DNA from: Fidelibacterota bacterium
GTDB lineage: Bacteria > Fidelibacterota > Marinisomatia > Marinisomatales > UBA1611
DNA length: 9,497 nucleotides
Direction: 5' to 3'
Assembly: GCA_015658495.1 (NCBI GenBank)
Contig: DQOT01000361.1
Location: 1-9,497 of the forward strand
Shown: piece after piece, positions 1-5,926 of the stretch
How the letters are laid out: every line of letters begins with the position of its first letter
Numbering within the stretch: the stretch's first letter is position 1
Notes under the pieces: generated by a model
What the model saw: the letters and a program-made list of their open reading frames with translations, nothing else
Databases searched by the model: none
What the model was told of the DNA's origin: nothing
Program-made: the position numbers and the translations under genes

Positions 1-1
1 G

Positions 2-772
2 GATTCACTGCATGCAGTTGCTATCGCCTTGAACCCTGATTTGATCTTGTTTCCGGAAACAGCTCTGCCAGCCTATTTAAGATTGAATCGACGCGTGAGG
101 GAAAGGATTCAATCGAGAGTTGATTCATCAGGTATTCCTGTATTAACCGGTACCGTGGACAGAACCAAATCCCCGGATGGGAAAAAACACTATTTCAATA
201 GCAGCATGTTCCTGACGCCAAACCAAAAATATATTCTCTATAATAAAATTCATCTCGTTCCATTTGCAGAATACGTTCCTTTGTCAGGACAAATCCCTTC
301 CCTAAATAATTTGAATTTTGGACAGGGGAACTTTACCCCTGGGTCCGAGTACACCGTTTTTGAATGGAAAGATACGAAATTTTCTAATTTGATCTGTTAT
401 GAATCCAGTATCCCCAAGATTGTTCGTAAATTTATTCAACAAGGGGCTGAAATGATGACCATCCAAACAAACGATGGCTGGCTGGGAAATTCAGCCGGAC
501 CCTATCAGCATTATGATGTAGCGCGGATTCGTGCTATTGAAAATCGTATCCCCATTGTTCGGTCTGCTAATACGGGAATTTCAGGACTCATTCTTGCAAA
601 CGGAATATCCATCCATGAACAGATTTTGGGTGAAATGGCGGTATTTAAGGTTACAGTCCCTTTGGGGGACCCCGGAAGTTTTTATAGTCGATATGGTGAT
701 GTTTTTGCCATGATCTGTTTCGTAATTTTTCTCCTACTCGGACCTATCCTATGCTTAAGAAAACGATTTTAA
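2..772 (+). CDS. lnt: Apolipoprotein N-acyltransferase, C-terminal part (5' end outside window)
   Basis: This is the C-terminal nitrilase-like domain and last membrane segment of Lnt, the inner-membrane enzyme that moves an acyl chain from a phospholipid to the N-terminal cysteine of diacylglyceryl-lipoproteins, the last step of lipoprotein maturation. The frame is open from base 2, so the N-terminal membrane segments lie upstream; the TTG at 29 is internal, not a start. The expected catalytic triad is visible: Glu in LFPETALP (codon 56-58), Lys in YNKIHLVPFAEYVP (codon 245-247) and Cys in LICYES (codon 395-397). The family signatures NDGWLG, GPYQH and RAIENRIPIVRSANTGIS follow. A hydrophobic segment near the end (FAMICFVIFLLLGPIL) is the last transmembrane helix, followed by a basic tail. 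The last 22 bases overlap the next gene, which suggests co-transcription. Identity is clear; only completeness is unknown. Confidence 0.95.
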   Translation, partial: DSLHAVAIALNPDLILFPETALPAYLRLNRRVRERIQSRVDSSGIPVLTGTVDRTKSPDGKKHYFNSSMFLTPNQKYILYNKIHLVPFAEYVPLSGQIPSLNNLNFGQGNFTPGSEYTVFEWKDTKFSNLICYESSIPKIVRKFIQQGAEMMTIQTNDGWLGNSAGPYQHYDVARIRAIENRIPIVRSANTGISGLILANGISIHEQILGEMAVFKVTVPLGDPGSFYSRYGDVFAMICFVIFLLLGPILCLRKRF

Positions 773-1368
773 TACTTTCACTCTTTGCCGGAATCCTTTT
801 CGGTGGATCGACAAGGCTCCATCCCGTGGTGAAATCCGCACTCCTGCCGGGGTGGGGAGAAGCAGCCCTGCAAAATTCAAAAAGAGCCCGAATATTTCGA
901 CTCGTGGAAGTTTCACTGGTAACAGCATGCATCAGTGCATACACTTTTTCGGTGCATCAGGCAAAACAGTATGAGTCCTTTGCTGTGGAGCATGCCGGCA
1001 TAGACGCCCGCGGGAAAGAACATCAGTATTGGGTGGATCTCGGGAATTATTCGGACATGGCCAGCCATAACGAGGAACATCTTCGATTCCGTGAAATGGA
1101 AAGCCTTTATGCTGAAAATGAAGGCTGGAATTGGACATGGGATTCGAAAGAGAATAAGTCAACATTTGAAACCATGCGCATCCGCAGCGACGTGTTGGGC
1201 ATGATGGGAAAATTCATCATCGGTAGCATTGTGGTGAACCATATTGTGTCTGCCATTGATGTTCTATACCTGACGAGATTAGAAAAGATCGAATCCATTT
1301 CCCTGATACCAAAGATCAATCCAGACGGAACCGGATCCTTATCTTTTAAGGTCGAATTCGACCTGTAA
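751..1368 (+). CDS. DUF5683-like membrane protein of unknown function
   Basis: A 205-residue protein that I recognise only as resembling the DUF5683-type small envelope proteins of FCB bacteria; its function is unknown. Residues 1-19 form a signal peptide or N-terminal anchor (MLKK then a hydrophobic run). The motif HPVVKSALLPGWGEAAL (24-40) is typical of this family. Hydrophobic helices are likely at about 50-68 and 153-174. Between them is a polar, aromatic-rich stretch (residues 75-148) with YWVDLGNYSDM, NEEHLRFRE and GWNWTWDSKEN. The second helix region carries MGKFIIGSIVVNHIVSAIDVLYL. The tail (about 183-205) looks beta-like. The ATG at 751 overlaps the end of lnt by 22 bases, and I see no strong Shine-Dalgarno, so translation may be coupled. 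Its place after lnt hints at an envelope role, but that is inference. Confidence 0.8.
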   Translation: MLKKTILILSLFAGILFGGSTRLHPVVKSALLPGWGEAALQNSKRARIFRLVEVSLVTACISAYTFSVHQAKQYESFAVEHAGIDARGKEHQYWVDLGNYSDMASHNEEHLRFREMESLYAENEGWNWTWDSKENKSTFETMRIRSDVLGMMGKFIIGSIVVNHIVSAIDVLYLTRLEKIESISLIPKINPDGTGSLSFKVEFDL

Positions 1369-1370
1369 AC

Positions 1371-2084
1371 ATGAATCCAATCGCCCGACTTTGCCTATAC
1401 ATGGCATTTTCTGTTTCCGTCCTTTTATCCATGGAAATCGAAATCCTGACCCTGCATGTGCTGGCAGGGGTCTCCCTCATCATTTTTGAAAAGGCTCATT
1501 GGCGCGAGTGGAAAAATCGTACCCGTCCATTCTGGAAATATTTCCCATTTACCGGACTCATATTTTTCACTATTTCATTTCTAGTCTCGGATAGAACAAT
1601 CCCCGTAATTATCTATGATGTAACCCTGGCAACAATCCGTTTGCTTGTATTGGTGAGCGTGATGACCATTTATACCCTTCAAACAAATTCACAAGATATT
1701 ATTACCGCACTCCGGAGTATGTGGTTCAAGATGAATTTGACATGGCGCTGGGTGGAAGACCTGTTACTCTTTTTTGATATGACGATCCGGTTTTTTCCCA
1801 CGTTTAAAGAAGAGTGGCGACAAATGGAACGATCCCAAAAAGCCTTATCTATTTCAGTATCAGAATCCTTTACTGAAAAAGCGATGCAGGTGGCTCAATT
1901 CATCCCGGATTTCATCATTCTCAACCTGAATAAAGCAGAATCGATCACACGTGTGATGGAAATGCGTGGATATGGGAAAGCGATCCCCAGGAGTGTATAT
2001 CCCTTTGTCAAATTCACTTTTCACGATTTGACTTGGGGCATTCTCTTCACCAGTACATTGATCGGAGTCCATTCGATTGGGTAG
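1371..2084 (+). CDS. EcfT/CbiQ-family transmembrane protein, divergent
   Basis: A 237-residue polytopic membrane protein resembling the T component (EcfT/CbiQ) of energy-coupling factor vitamin or metal transporters. Hydrophobic segments lie at about 8-40, 55-72, 77-103 and 215-232. The cytoplasmic helical region (about 105-205) contains DLLLFFDMTIRFFPTFKEEWRQM, shared in style with EcfT proteins. EcfT normally contacts the two ATPases through two Ala-Arg-Gly motifs. Here the second appears as MRG (198-200, in VMEMRGYGK), while the first is replaced by ALS (158-160, in SQKALSIS). No ATPase or substrate-binding S component lies in the window, so the transport partner and substrate cannot be named. 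It begins 2 bases after the previous stop, and its end overlaps truA by 8 bases. Family assignment is moderately strong; function as a transporter is uncertain. Confidence 0.72.
   Translation: MNPIARLCLYMAFSVSVLLSMEIEILTLHVLAGVSLIIFEKAHWREWKNRTRPFWKYFPFTGLIFFTISFLVSDRTIPVIIYDVTLATIRLLVLVSVMTIYTLQTNSQDIITALRSMWFKMNLTWRWVEDLLLFFDMTIRFFPTFKEEWRQMERSQKALSISVSESFTEKAMQVAQFIPDFIILNLNKAESITRVMEMRGYGKAIPRSVYPFVKFTFHDLTWGILFTSTLIGVHSIG
2064..2067 (+). promoter_or_regulatory. Ribosome binding site supporting the TTG start of truA
   Basis: GGAG lies 9 bases before the TTG at 2077, inside the end of the EcfT-like gene. It supports TTG as the truA start, since no ATG occurs before the conserved YDGSAFFGWQ motif. 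Confidence 0.6.
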
Positions 2085-2811
2085 ATATAAATTAACGATC
2101 CAATACGATGGATCGGCATTTTTCGGCTGGCAACTCCAGATTAAGGAAAGGACTGTCCAGGGCGTGATAGAAAAAGCCGTCCAAAAGATTTCCGGTTCTG
2201 ATAGTCGGATCCCAATTCATGGCGCTGGACGGACAGACACGGGTGTTCATGCAATGGGTCAAGTGGCACATGTTGATCTTGAAACGCGGTTGGATGAAAA
2301 AGACCTGAAAAATGCATTAAATGGAAATTTGCCCCTTGAATGCCGTATTATGGATGTTGAAAAGGTAAATGATGATTTCCAGGCAAGATTCGATGCAACC
2401 AAACGCCATTACCAATATCAATGTTTTACAGGCGATTCGATCTTATATAAAAATCAGGCTTGGCATTTAACAAATATGAATTTCCATCGTCTCAATCAAC
2501 TGGCATCTCATATTATTGGAGATCACGATTTTCTCTCGTTAAGCAAATTCCGGGATGACCTGGATCACACCCGCTGCATTATTTATAAATCCGAATGGAA
2601 GTCCGACGGAAAAATGGTAATTTTTCATATAACCGGGAACCGGTTTTTACACCACATGGTTCGATATCTCGTTGGCACCATGGTTGCGGTGGCAGAAGAG
2701 CGATTTTCGGAAGAAGAATTTTTATCCTTATTAAAGAATCCCCTAAAGGATGTACAAATTTTTAAAGCGCCTGCGCAAGGACTTATCCTGGTTCAAGTCG
2801 ATTATGAATAA
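2077..2811 (+). CDS. truA: tRNA pseudouridine(38-40) synthase TruA
   Basis: A complete 244-residue TruA, a cytoplasmic enzyme that converts uridines 38, 39 and 40 in the anticodon arm of tRNAs to pseudouridine. The N-terminal YKLTIQYDGSAFFGWQ (4-19) and RTVQGVIEKA (25-34) motifs are standard. The catalytic aspartate is Asp54 in GRTDTGVHA (51-59). Later family signatures are RHYQYQ, GDHDFLSLSK and NRFLHHMVRYLVGTMVAV. The start is an unusual TTG, chosen because it gives the normal family N-terminus and has GGAG 9 bases upstream. It overlaps the EcfT-like gene by 8 bases and the protease gene by 8 bases, so it is probably translated from the shared transcript. It is a housekeeping RNA-modification gene inside an otherwise envelope-related cluster. 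Confidence 0.96.
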   Translation: MGRYKLTIQYDGSAFFGWQLQIKERTVQGVIEKAVQKISGSDSRIPIHGAGRTDTGVHAMGQVAHVDLETRLDEKDLKNALNGNLPLECRIMDVEKVNDDFQARFDATKRHYQYQCFTGDSILYKNQAWHLTNMNFHRLNQLASHIIGDHDFLSLSKFRDDLDHTRCIIYKSEWKSDGKMVIFHITGNRFLHHMVRYLVGTMVAVAEERFSEEEFLSLLKNPLKDVQIFKAPAQGLILVQVDYE

Positions 2812-3889
2812 ACGATTAACCCTATTCATTATTTTTTTCTCCATGAGTTATCTCATGGGAAATGGGATTACTGCATCCAGAGAGACAGCTATTACCCGCG
2901 CTATCGAGAAGGTGGGTCCGGCTGTAGCCAGCATCAACGTGGAGCAGCATGTTTCATCTGTTTCTTTTGATCCGTTCTTTGGTTTCATTTATCCCCGTGA
3001 AATTTACCCCATGAAAAGTTCAGGGAGTGGGGTGGTCATTAGCCCAGATGGATTTGTCATGACGAACTATCATGTCATCGAAAATGCGGATAAAATTTCC
3101 GTGACCTTATCTGGTGGCGCTGAATACGAAGCGGAAATTGTTGGCTCGGATATCACATCCGACTTAGCTCTTTTAAAATTAGACGGGTCTGAATTCCCTT
3201 ATGCTCAATTGGGAAATTCACAAGATCTGCTTATTGGCGAATGGGTTATCGCACTGGGAAATCCATTTCAACTTTTTTCCATCAGCAATAAACCCTCTGC
3301 AAGTGTAGGCATTATTTCGGCAACTAACATGGATTTTGGGCGGTTAAAAAGCGGAAAGGTGTTCCAGGATATGATACAGACAGACGCTGCCATTAATCAT
3401 GGAAACTCCGGTGGACCATTGGTAAATGCCCTTGGGGAAGTGATTGGTATCAATACATTTATTTACACTGGATCGGATTATGCACAAGGGTCAGTGGGGA
3501 TCGGGTTTGCAATTCCTATTAATTCTGCAAAACGGATCGCGAAAGAATTAAGAGTCACAGGACATGTGGACCGTGGCTATTCCACAGGATTGGTTGTCCA
3601 ATCAGTGACTCAAAGCATTACCCGTTATTTAAATATTCCATTTACAAAAGGTGTTATCATTGTTGAAGTGAACGATGGCAGTGCGGCAGATAGGTCCGGG
3701 TTGGAAGCGGGCGATGTTATTCTCACTGCCAATGGAGAACCGGTCAACAAACCCAGCGATATTCGAACTGTTATTTTAGATAATGATCTTCGTTCCGGTG
3801 ATAAAGTCACGTTGAGAATTTATCGGGATGGCGAATATAAAAAAGTAAAAATGAAATTAGGAAAATATAAGGAAAACCAACACAAATGA
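2804..3889 (+). CDS. HtrA/Deg-family periplasmic serine protease, single PDZ domain
   Basis: A 361-residue secreted trypsin-like protease of the HtrA/Deg family, which degrades or senses misfolded envelope proteins. I chose the ATG at 2804, which overlaps truA by 8 bases. It gives a clean signal peptide or membrane anchor (MNKRLTLFIIFFSMSYLMG, 1-19), whereas the in-frame ATG at 2750 would put charged residues ahead of it. The protease domain spans about 30-255, with the triad His90 (VMTNYHVIE), Asp120 (TSDLALLKL) and Ser202 (GNSGGPL). The residue usually Pro before GNSGG is His199 (INHGNSGG). One PDZ domain follows at about 260-350 (GVIIVEVNDGSAADRSGLEAGDVI). A single PDZ and short length resemble DegS or actinobacterial-type HtrA more than two-PDZ DegP. 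Its stop overlaps the psd start as ATGA. Confidence 0.93.
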   Translation: MNKRLTLFIIFFSMSYLMGNGITASRETAITRAIEKVGPAVASINVEQHVSSVSFDPFFGFIYPREIYPMKSSGSGVVISPDGFVMTNYHVIENADKISVTLSGGAEYEAEIVGSDITSDLALLKLDGSEFPYAQLGNSQDLLIGEWVIALGNPFQLFSISNKPSASVGIISATNMDFGRLKSGKVFQDMIQTDAAINHGNSGGPLVNALGEVIGINTFIYTGSDYAQGSVGIGFAIPINSAKRIAKELRVTGHVDRGYSTGLVVQSVTQSITRYLNIPFTKGVIIVEVNDGSAADRSGLEAGDVILTANGEPVNKPSDIRTVILDNDLRSGDKVTLRIYRDGEYKKVKMKLGKYKENQHK

Positions 3890-4521
3890 GACTTGCACCT
3901 GAAGGACGGATCATCGTGCTTCCATTATTTTTATTGACGGGACTTATTTTATATCTGACCGTCTCCATGGGGACATCCTTTACCCTTGTTGGGATTGCAT
4001 TTGGATTGTTGGTTTTTTGTCTCAATTTTTTCCGGGATCCTGTCCGAAATGTGCCCGCAGGCAAAAACCTGATTCTGGCTCCTGCAGATGGGAAAATCGT
4101 CAAGCTTATAGAAGTGGATGACCCTGAAATAGGTGAGTCTCAATTGGTCTCCATCTTCCTGAATGTATTCAATGTCCATGCCAACCGGATGCCGATTGAA
4201 GGCACATTCACAGATGTAAAATATCATAAAGGGAAATTCATGGCAGCTTTTGATCATAAAGCTTCGGATGAGAATGAACGAACAGAGATCACGATTATTT
4301 CGAAGGTAGGGACACTCAAAGTGAAGCAGATTGCAGGGTTGATCGCCCGACGGATTTTATGTTATGCCAAAAATGGTGAATCCATGGAAATGGGCGGCAG
4401 ATTGTGATTCATCCGCTTTGGATCAAGAACAGATTTGATACTCCCAAAACATGTAAATTTATCCGTAAAATTAGGGCAGAAAGTGGTAGGGAATAAAACC
4501 ATCATGGGCACATTTGAATGA
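3886..4521 (+). CDS. psd: Phosphatidylserine decarboxylase (short type), interrupted by an in-frame TGA
   Basis: Short-type Psd, which decarboxylates phosphatidylserine to phosphatidylethanolamine at the inner membrane. The upstream part is 173 codons: two hydrophobic helices (about 9-27 and 32-47), FFRDP (48-52), LAPADGKIV (64-72, Asp68), NVFNVHANRMP (93-103, His98), SDENERTE and IAGLIARRILCYAK. Codon 174 is TGA (4405-4407) where the family has Gly in a G-x-x-L-G-F-I-R-F-G-S motif. Without a frame change the sequence continues FIRFGSRTDLILP (175-187) and ends at TGA 4519-4521, giving 211 residues if the stop is read through. Ser180 is the expected self-cleavage site that becomes the pyruvoyl group, so termination at 4405 would leave a beta-chain without any catalytic alpha-chain. 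The full frame ends with an ATGA overlap with pssA. A strict prediction would give 3886-4407. Family identity is certain; whether the gene works is open. Confidence 0.9.
4405..4407 (+). other. In-frame TGA replacing a conserved glycine codon in psd
   Basis: The TGA lies between GGRL and FIRFGSR, the position of a family glycine; GGA would differ by one base. Reading frame and motifs are undisturbed on both sides, so this is a substitution, not an indel. It may be a sequence error, a nonsense mutation or a readthrough codon. Confidence 0.85.
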
Positions 4522-5270
4522 AATTTGATCCAAATAAAAAACGAAGACGACCAAAGCATTTTATCCCGAATATTTTGACGTTGCTCAATATGTTTCTTGG
4601 ATTTTTAGCCATGGGACTCATCTTGAACGGTCTACCCATAAGGGCCGGTGTTTTTATCATTATTGCCGGACTCTTTGACGTCTTCGATGGAAAGATCGCC
4701 CGGATGTTGGGTATCGAATCACGATTTGGAGTCGAGTTTGATTCCATGGCAGATACGGTTTCTTTTTGTGTGGTTCCCTCTGTCTTAGTGTATTCGCTTT
4801 ACGTAGATGGATTACCGCCACTTTTGGGTGGTTTTATCGCATTTGTGCCGCTCATGTTTGGCACCATTCGTCTCGCCAAATTCAATATTCAACAGGAACC
4901 GGGAAAACAAAAATCTTACACGGTTGGCCTGACCACGCCCATCGCAACCATCACTTTATTCTCCTATCTGTTTTTCAATCACCAGATTGACGGTGATTAT
5001 GGCGATCCAAGGACGGCATTGATGCTGGTTGCCGCTCTTGGTTTTCTCATGGTGAGCCCGATTCACTTTGCAAAATTCCCGCTATTTTCATTCAAATCCG
5101 GTCGGACAAATTCTATTCTTTTGTTGGGGTTCATTTTTTCAATAATCAGTCTAGCCATCTGGCAGGGATATGTGCTCATGCCCTTGGTTTCTATTTACAT
5201 TGGGTGGAATATTGTACAATGGTTTATTAAACCGCATAAAAACGATGTCCCATCGGAGATCGACCCTTGA
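4518..5270 (+). CDS. pssA: CDP-diacylglycerol–serine O-phosphatidyltransferase
   Basis: A 250-residue integral membrane enzyme of the CDP-alcohol phosphatidyltransferase family. It joins serine to CDP-diacylglycerol, giving phosphatidylserine, the substrate of Psd encoded just upstream. The family signature D-G-x2-A-R-x8-G-x3-D-x3-D is complete: Asp57, Gly58, Ala61, Arg62, Gly71, Asp75 and Asp79 (from DVFDGKIAR to EFDSMAD). The start PNILTLLNMFLGFLA (17-31) is typical of the serine-specific subfamily, and the neighbour psd supports serine rather than glycerol-phosphate or inositol as acceptor. Six or more hydrophobic segments are spread along the protein. The ATG overlaps the full-length psd stop (ATGA at 4518-4521), consistent with translational coupling; an early stop at 4405 would leave ribosomes 110 bases short of it. 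No strong Shine-Dalgarno is seen. Confidence 0.94.
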   Translation: MKFDPNKKRRRPKHFIPNILTLLNMFLGFLAMGLILNGLPIRAGVFIIIAGLFDVFDGKIARMLGIESRFGVEFDSMADTVSFCVVPSVLVYSLYVDGLPPLLGGFIAFVPLMFGTIRLAKFNIQQEPGKQKSYTVGLTTPIATITLFSYLFFNHQIDGDYGDPRTALMLVAALGFLMVSPIHFAKFPLFSFKSGRTNSILLLGFIFSIISLAIWQGYVLMPLVSIYIGWNIVQWFIKPHKNDVPSEIDP

Positions 5271-5273
5271 TCC

Positions 5274-5561
5274 ATGAATAAACGCAATATTTCTCTCTTG
5301 GTTGTGGGCTTATTTGTCGGCGCTGCAATCGGTGGCGTTTTGGGCAATATCCTGGGTTTGGCTCTTCCCGAAGGTGTTGTAAAAAACTTTTTTCTTACCA
5401 GCCTTTCGCTGGATCTGGGTGGTCTTGCCGGGAATGAAATGGGTGTGATCATTCTTGATTTAAAGATCATTACGCTGAAATTCGGATTAGCCATGAATTT
5501 CAATTTTACCAGTATTATTGGACTCACATCCGCCTATTACATCTTGAGATATTTTCGTTAA
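5274..5561 (+). CDS. DUF4321-type small membrane protein
   Basis: A 95-residue protein with an N-terminal membrane helix rich in glycine (SLLVVGLFVGAAIGGVLGNILGLALP, about 7-32) and a C-terminal hydrophobic stretch (FNFTSIIGLTSAYYILRYF, about 76-94). The GxxIGxxLGNxLGLxLP pattern, the central LDLxxxTLKFGL-like segment and the length match the DUF4321 family as I recall it; no function is known for that family. It begins 3 bases after the pssA stop and ends 16 bases before tatA, so it belongs to the same transcript. The recurrent placement between phospholipid and Tat genes in FCB bacteria suggests an envelope role, which is inference only. Confidence 0.78.
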   Translation: MNKRNISLLVVGLFVGAAIGGVLGNILGLALPEGVVKNFFLTSLSLDLGGLAGNEMGVIILDLKIITLKFGLAMNFNFTSIIGLTSAYYILRYFR

Positions 5562-5567
5562 AATTTT

Positions 5568-5572
5568 GGGAG
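5568..5572 (+). promoter_or_regulatory. Ribosome binding site of tatA
   Basis: GGGAG sits 5 bases before the ATG at 5578. It is the clearest Shine-Dalgarno in the left half and favours that ATG over the TTG at 5566, which would include the site itself, and over the internal ATG at 5605. Confidence 0.7.
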
Positions 5573-5577
5573 ACAAC

Positions 5578-5814
5578 ATGACAAATGTTGATGTAAACTA
5601 TGCCATGTTCAATTTAGGGACAGGCGAACTCGTTCTCATCTTTTTGGTGATCTTACTCCTCTTCGGTGCCAAGCGGTTGCCGGAACTGGCTCGTGGTCTT
5701 GGAAAAGGAATCAATGAATTCAAAGATGCCGTTGAATCCTCAAAAAAAGAGATCATGGATGCCAAGGAGAGTGCAGAAGCACCCTTAGAGAAAAAGGAAG
5801 AGGACGAAGGTTAA
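5578..5814 (+). CDS. tatA: Sec-independent protein translocase subunit TatA
   Basis: A 78-residue TatA/TatE-type protein, the pore-forming or membrane-weakening subunit of the twin-arginine pathway that exports folded proteins. After a 9-residue leader, MFNLGTGELVLIFLVILLLFGAKRLPELARGLGKG (10-44) shows the hallmark short membrane helix with conserved Glu17, the FGAKRLPE hinge and the amphipathic helix ending in INEFKDAV. The tail is acidic and lysine-rich (about 53-78), as usual. The ATG at 5578 is chosen for its strong GGGAG site; starting at 5605 would give the more common MFNLG N-terminus, so the leader MTNVDVNYA may or may not be made. No tatC is in the window. It is the last gene of the left block; a stem-loop follows 10 bases after its stop. 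TatA is favoured over TatB by the FGAKRLPE sequence and short length. Confidence 0.94.
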   Translation: MTNVDVNYAMFNLGTGELVLIFLVILLLFGAKRLPELARGLGKGINEFKDAVESSKKEIMDAKESAEAPLEKKEEDEG

Positions 5815-5926
5815 CTTATTCAGGATGTGGTGCTCTTGCCGCATCGTCAATTATTCCGAAACTAAATTCTGATTCAATCGTAGTGAAATCAGATAAAAAT
5901 CGGTCACAACCAACTTTTTTCAATCA
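5815..5926 (+). promoter_or_regulatory. Only real intergenic gap; candidate promoter region of the bat operon
   Basis: This 112-base stretch between tatA and batA is the only gap of note; everything else overlaps or nearly abuts. It contains the stem-loop at 5824-5845, then AT-rich sequence (about 5846-5926) where a promoter for batA-D would be expected. An AT-rich GATAAAAAT at about 5890-5898 could serve as a -10 region, but no convincing -35 is visible, so no promoter is claimed precisely. A T6 run lies shortly before the batA ATG and there is no Shine-Dalgarno there. No tRNA or small gene was recognised. Confidence 0.35.
5824..5845 (+). terminator. Stem-loop after tatA, possible weak terminator or processing site
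   Basis: GATGTGG (5824-5830) pairs with CCGCATC (5839-5845) in seven base pairs including one G-U, around an 8-base loop. It begins 10 bases after the tatA stop. The downstream sequence GTCAATTATT is AT-rich but has no U-run, so it is a poor intrinsic terminator and could instead mark an mRNA 3' end or processing site. Confidence 0.4.

Noticed and set aside
2750..2803. Longer N-terminus for the HtrA protease from the ATG at 2750
   Set aside because: It would place a basic stretch encoded by truA sequence before the signal peptide; the ATG at 2804 fits the usual overlap and signal peptide form.
4405..4407. A genome-wide code in which UGA means glycine (as in Gracilibacteria/SR1)
   Set aside because: TGA is the plausible terminal stop of the HtrA gene (3887-3889), psd (4519-4521), pssA (5268-5270), batA (6893-6895) and batB (7897-7899), each beside the next start, and no other gene has an internal TGA.
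4405..4426. Selenocysteine insertion at the psd UGA, with the small ATCC-GCTTT-GGAT hairpin (4411-4423) as a SECIS element
   Set aside because: The family residue is glycine, not cysteine; the hairpin has only 4 clean pairs, lies too close to the UGA, and is made of codons for the conserved IRFGS motif.
4408..4521. A separately translated Psd alpha-chain after the stop
   Set aside because: There is no in-frame start codon before the pyruvoyl serine and no ribosome site; the pyruvoyl group also needs self-cleavage of a continuous chain.
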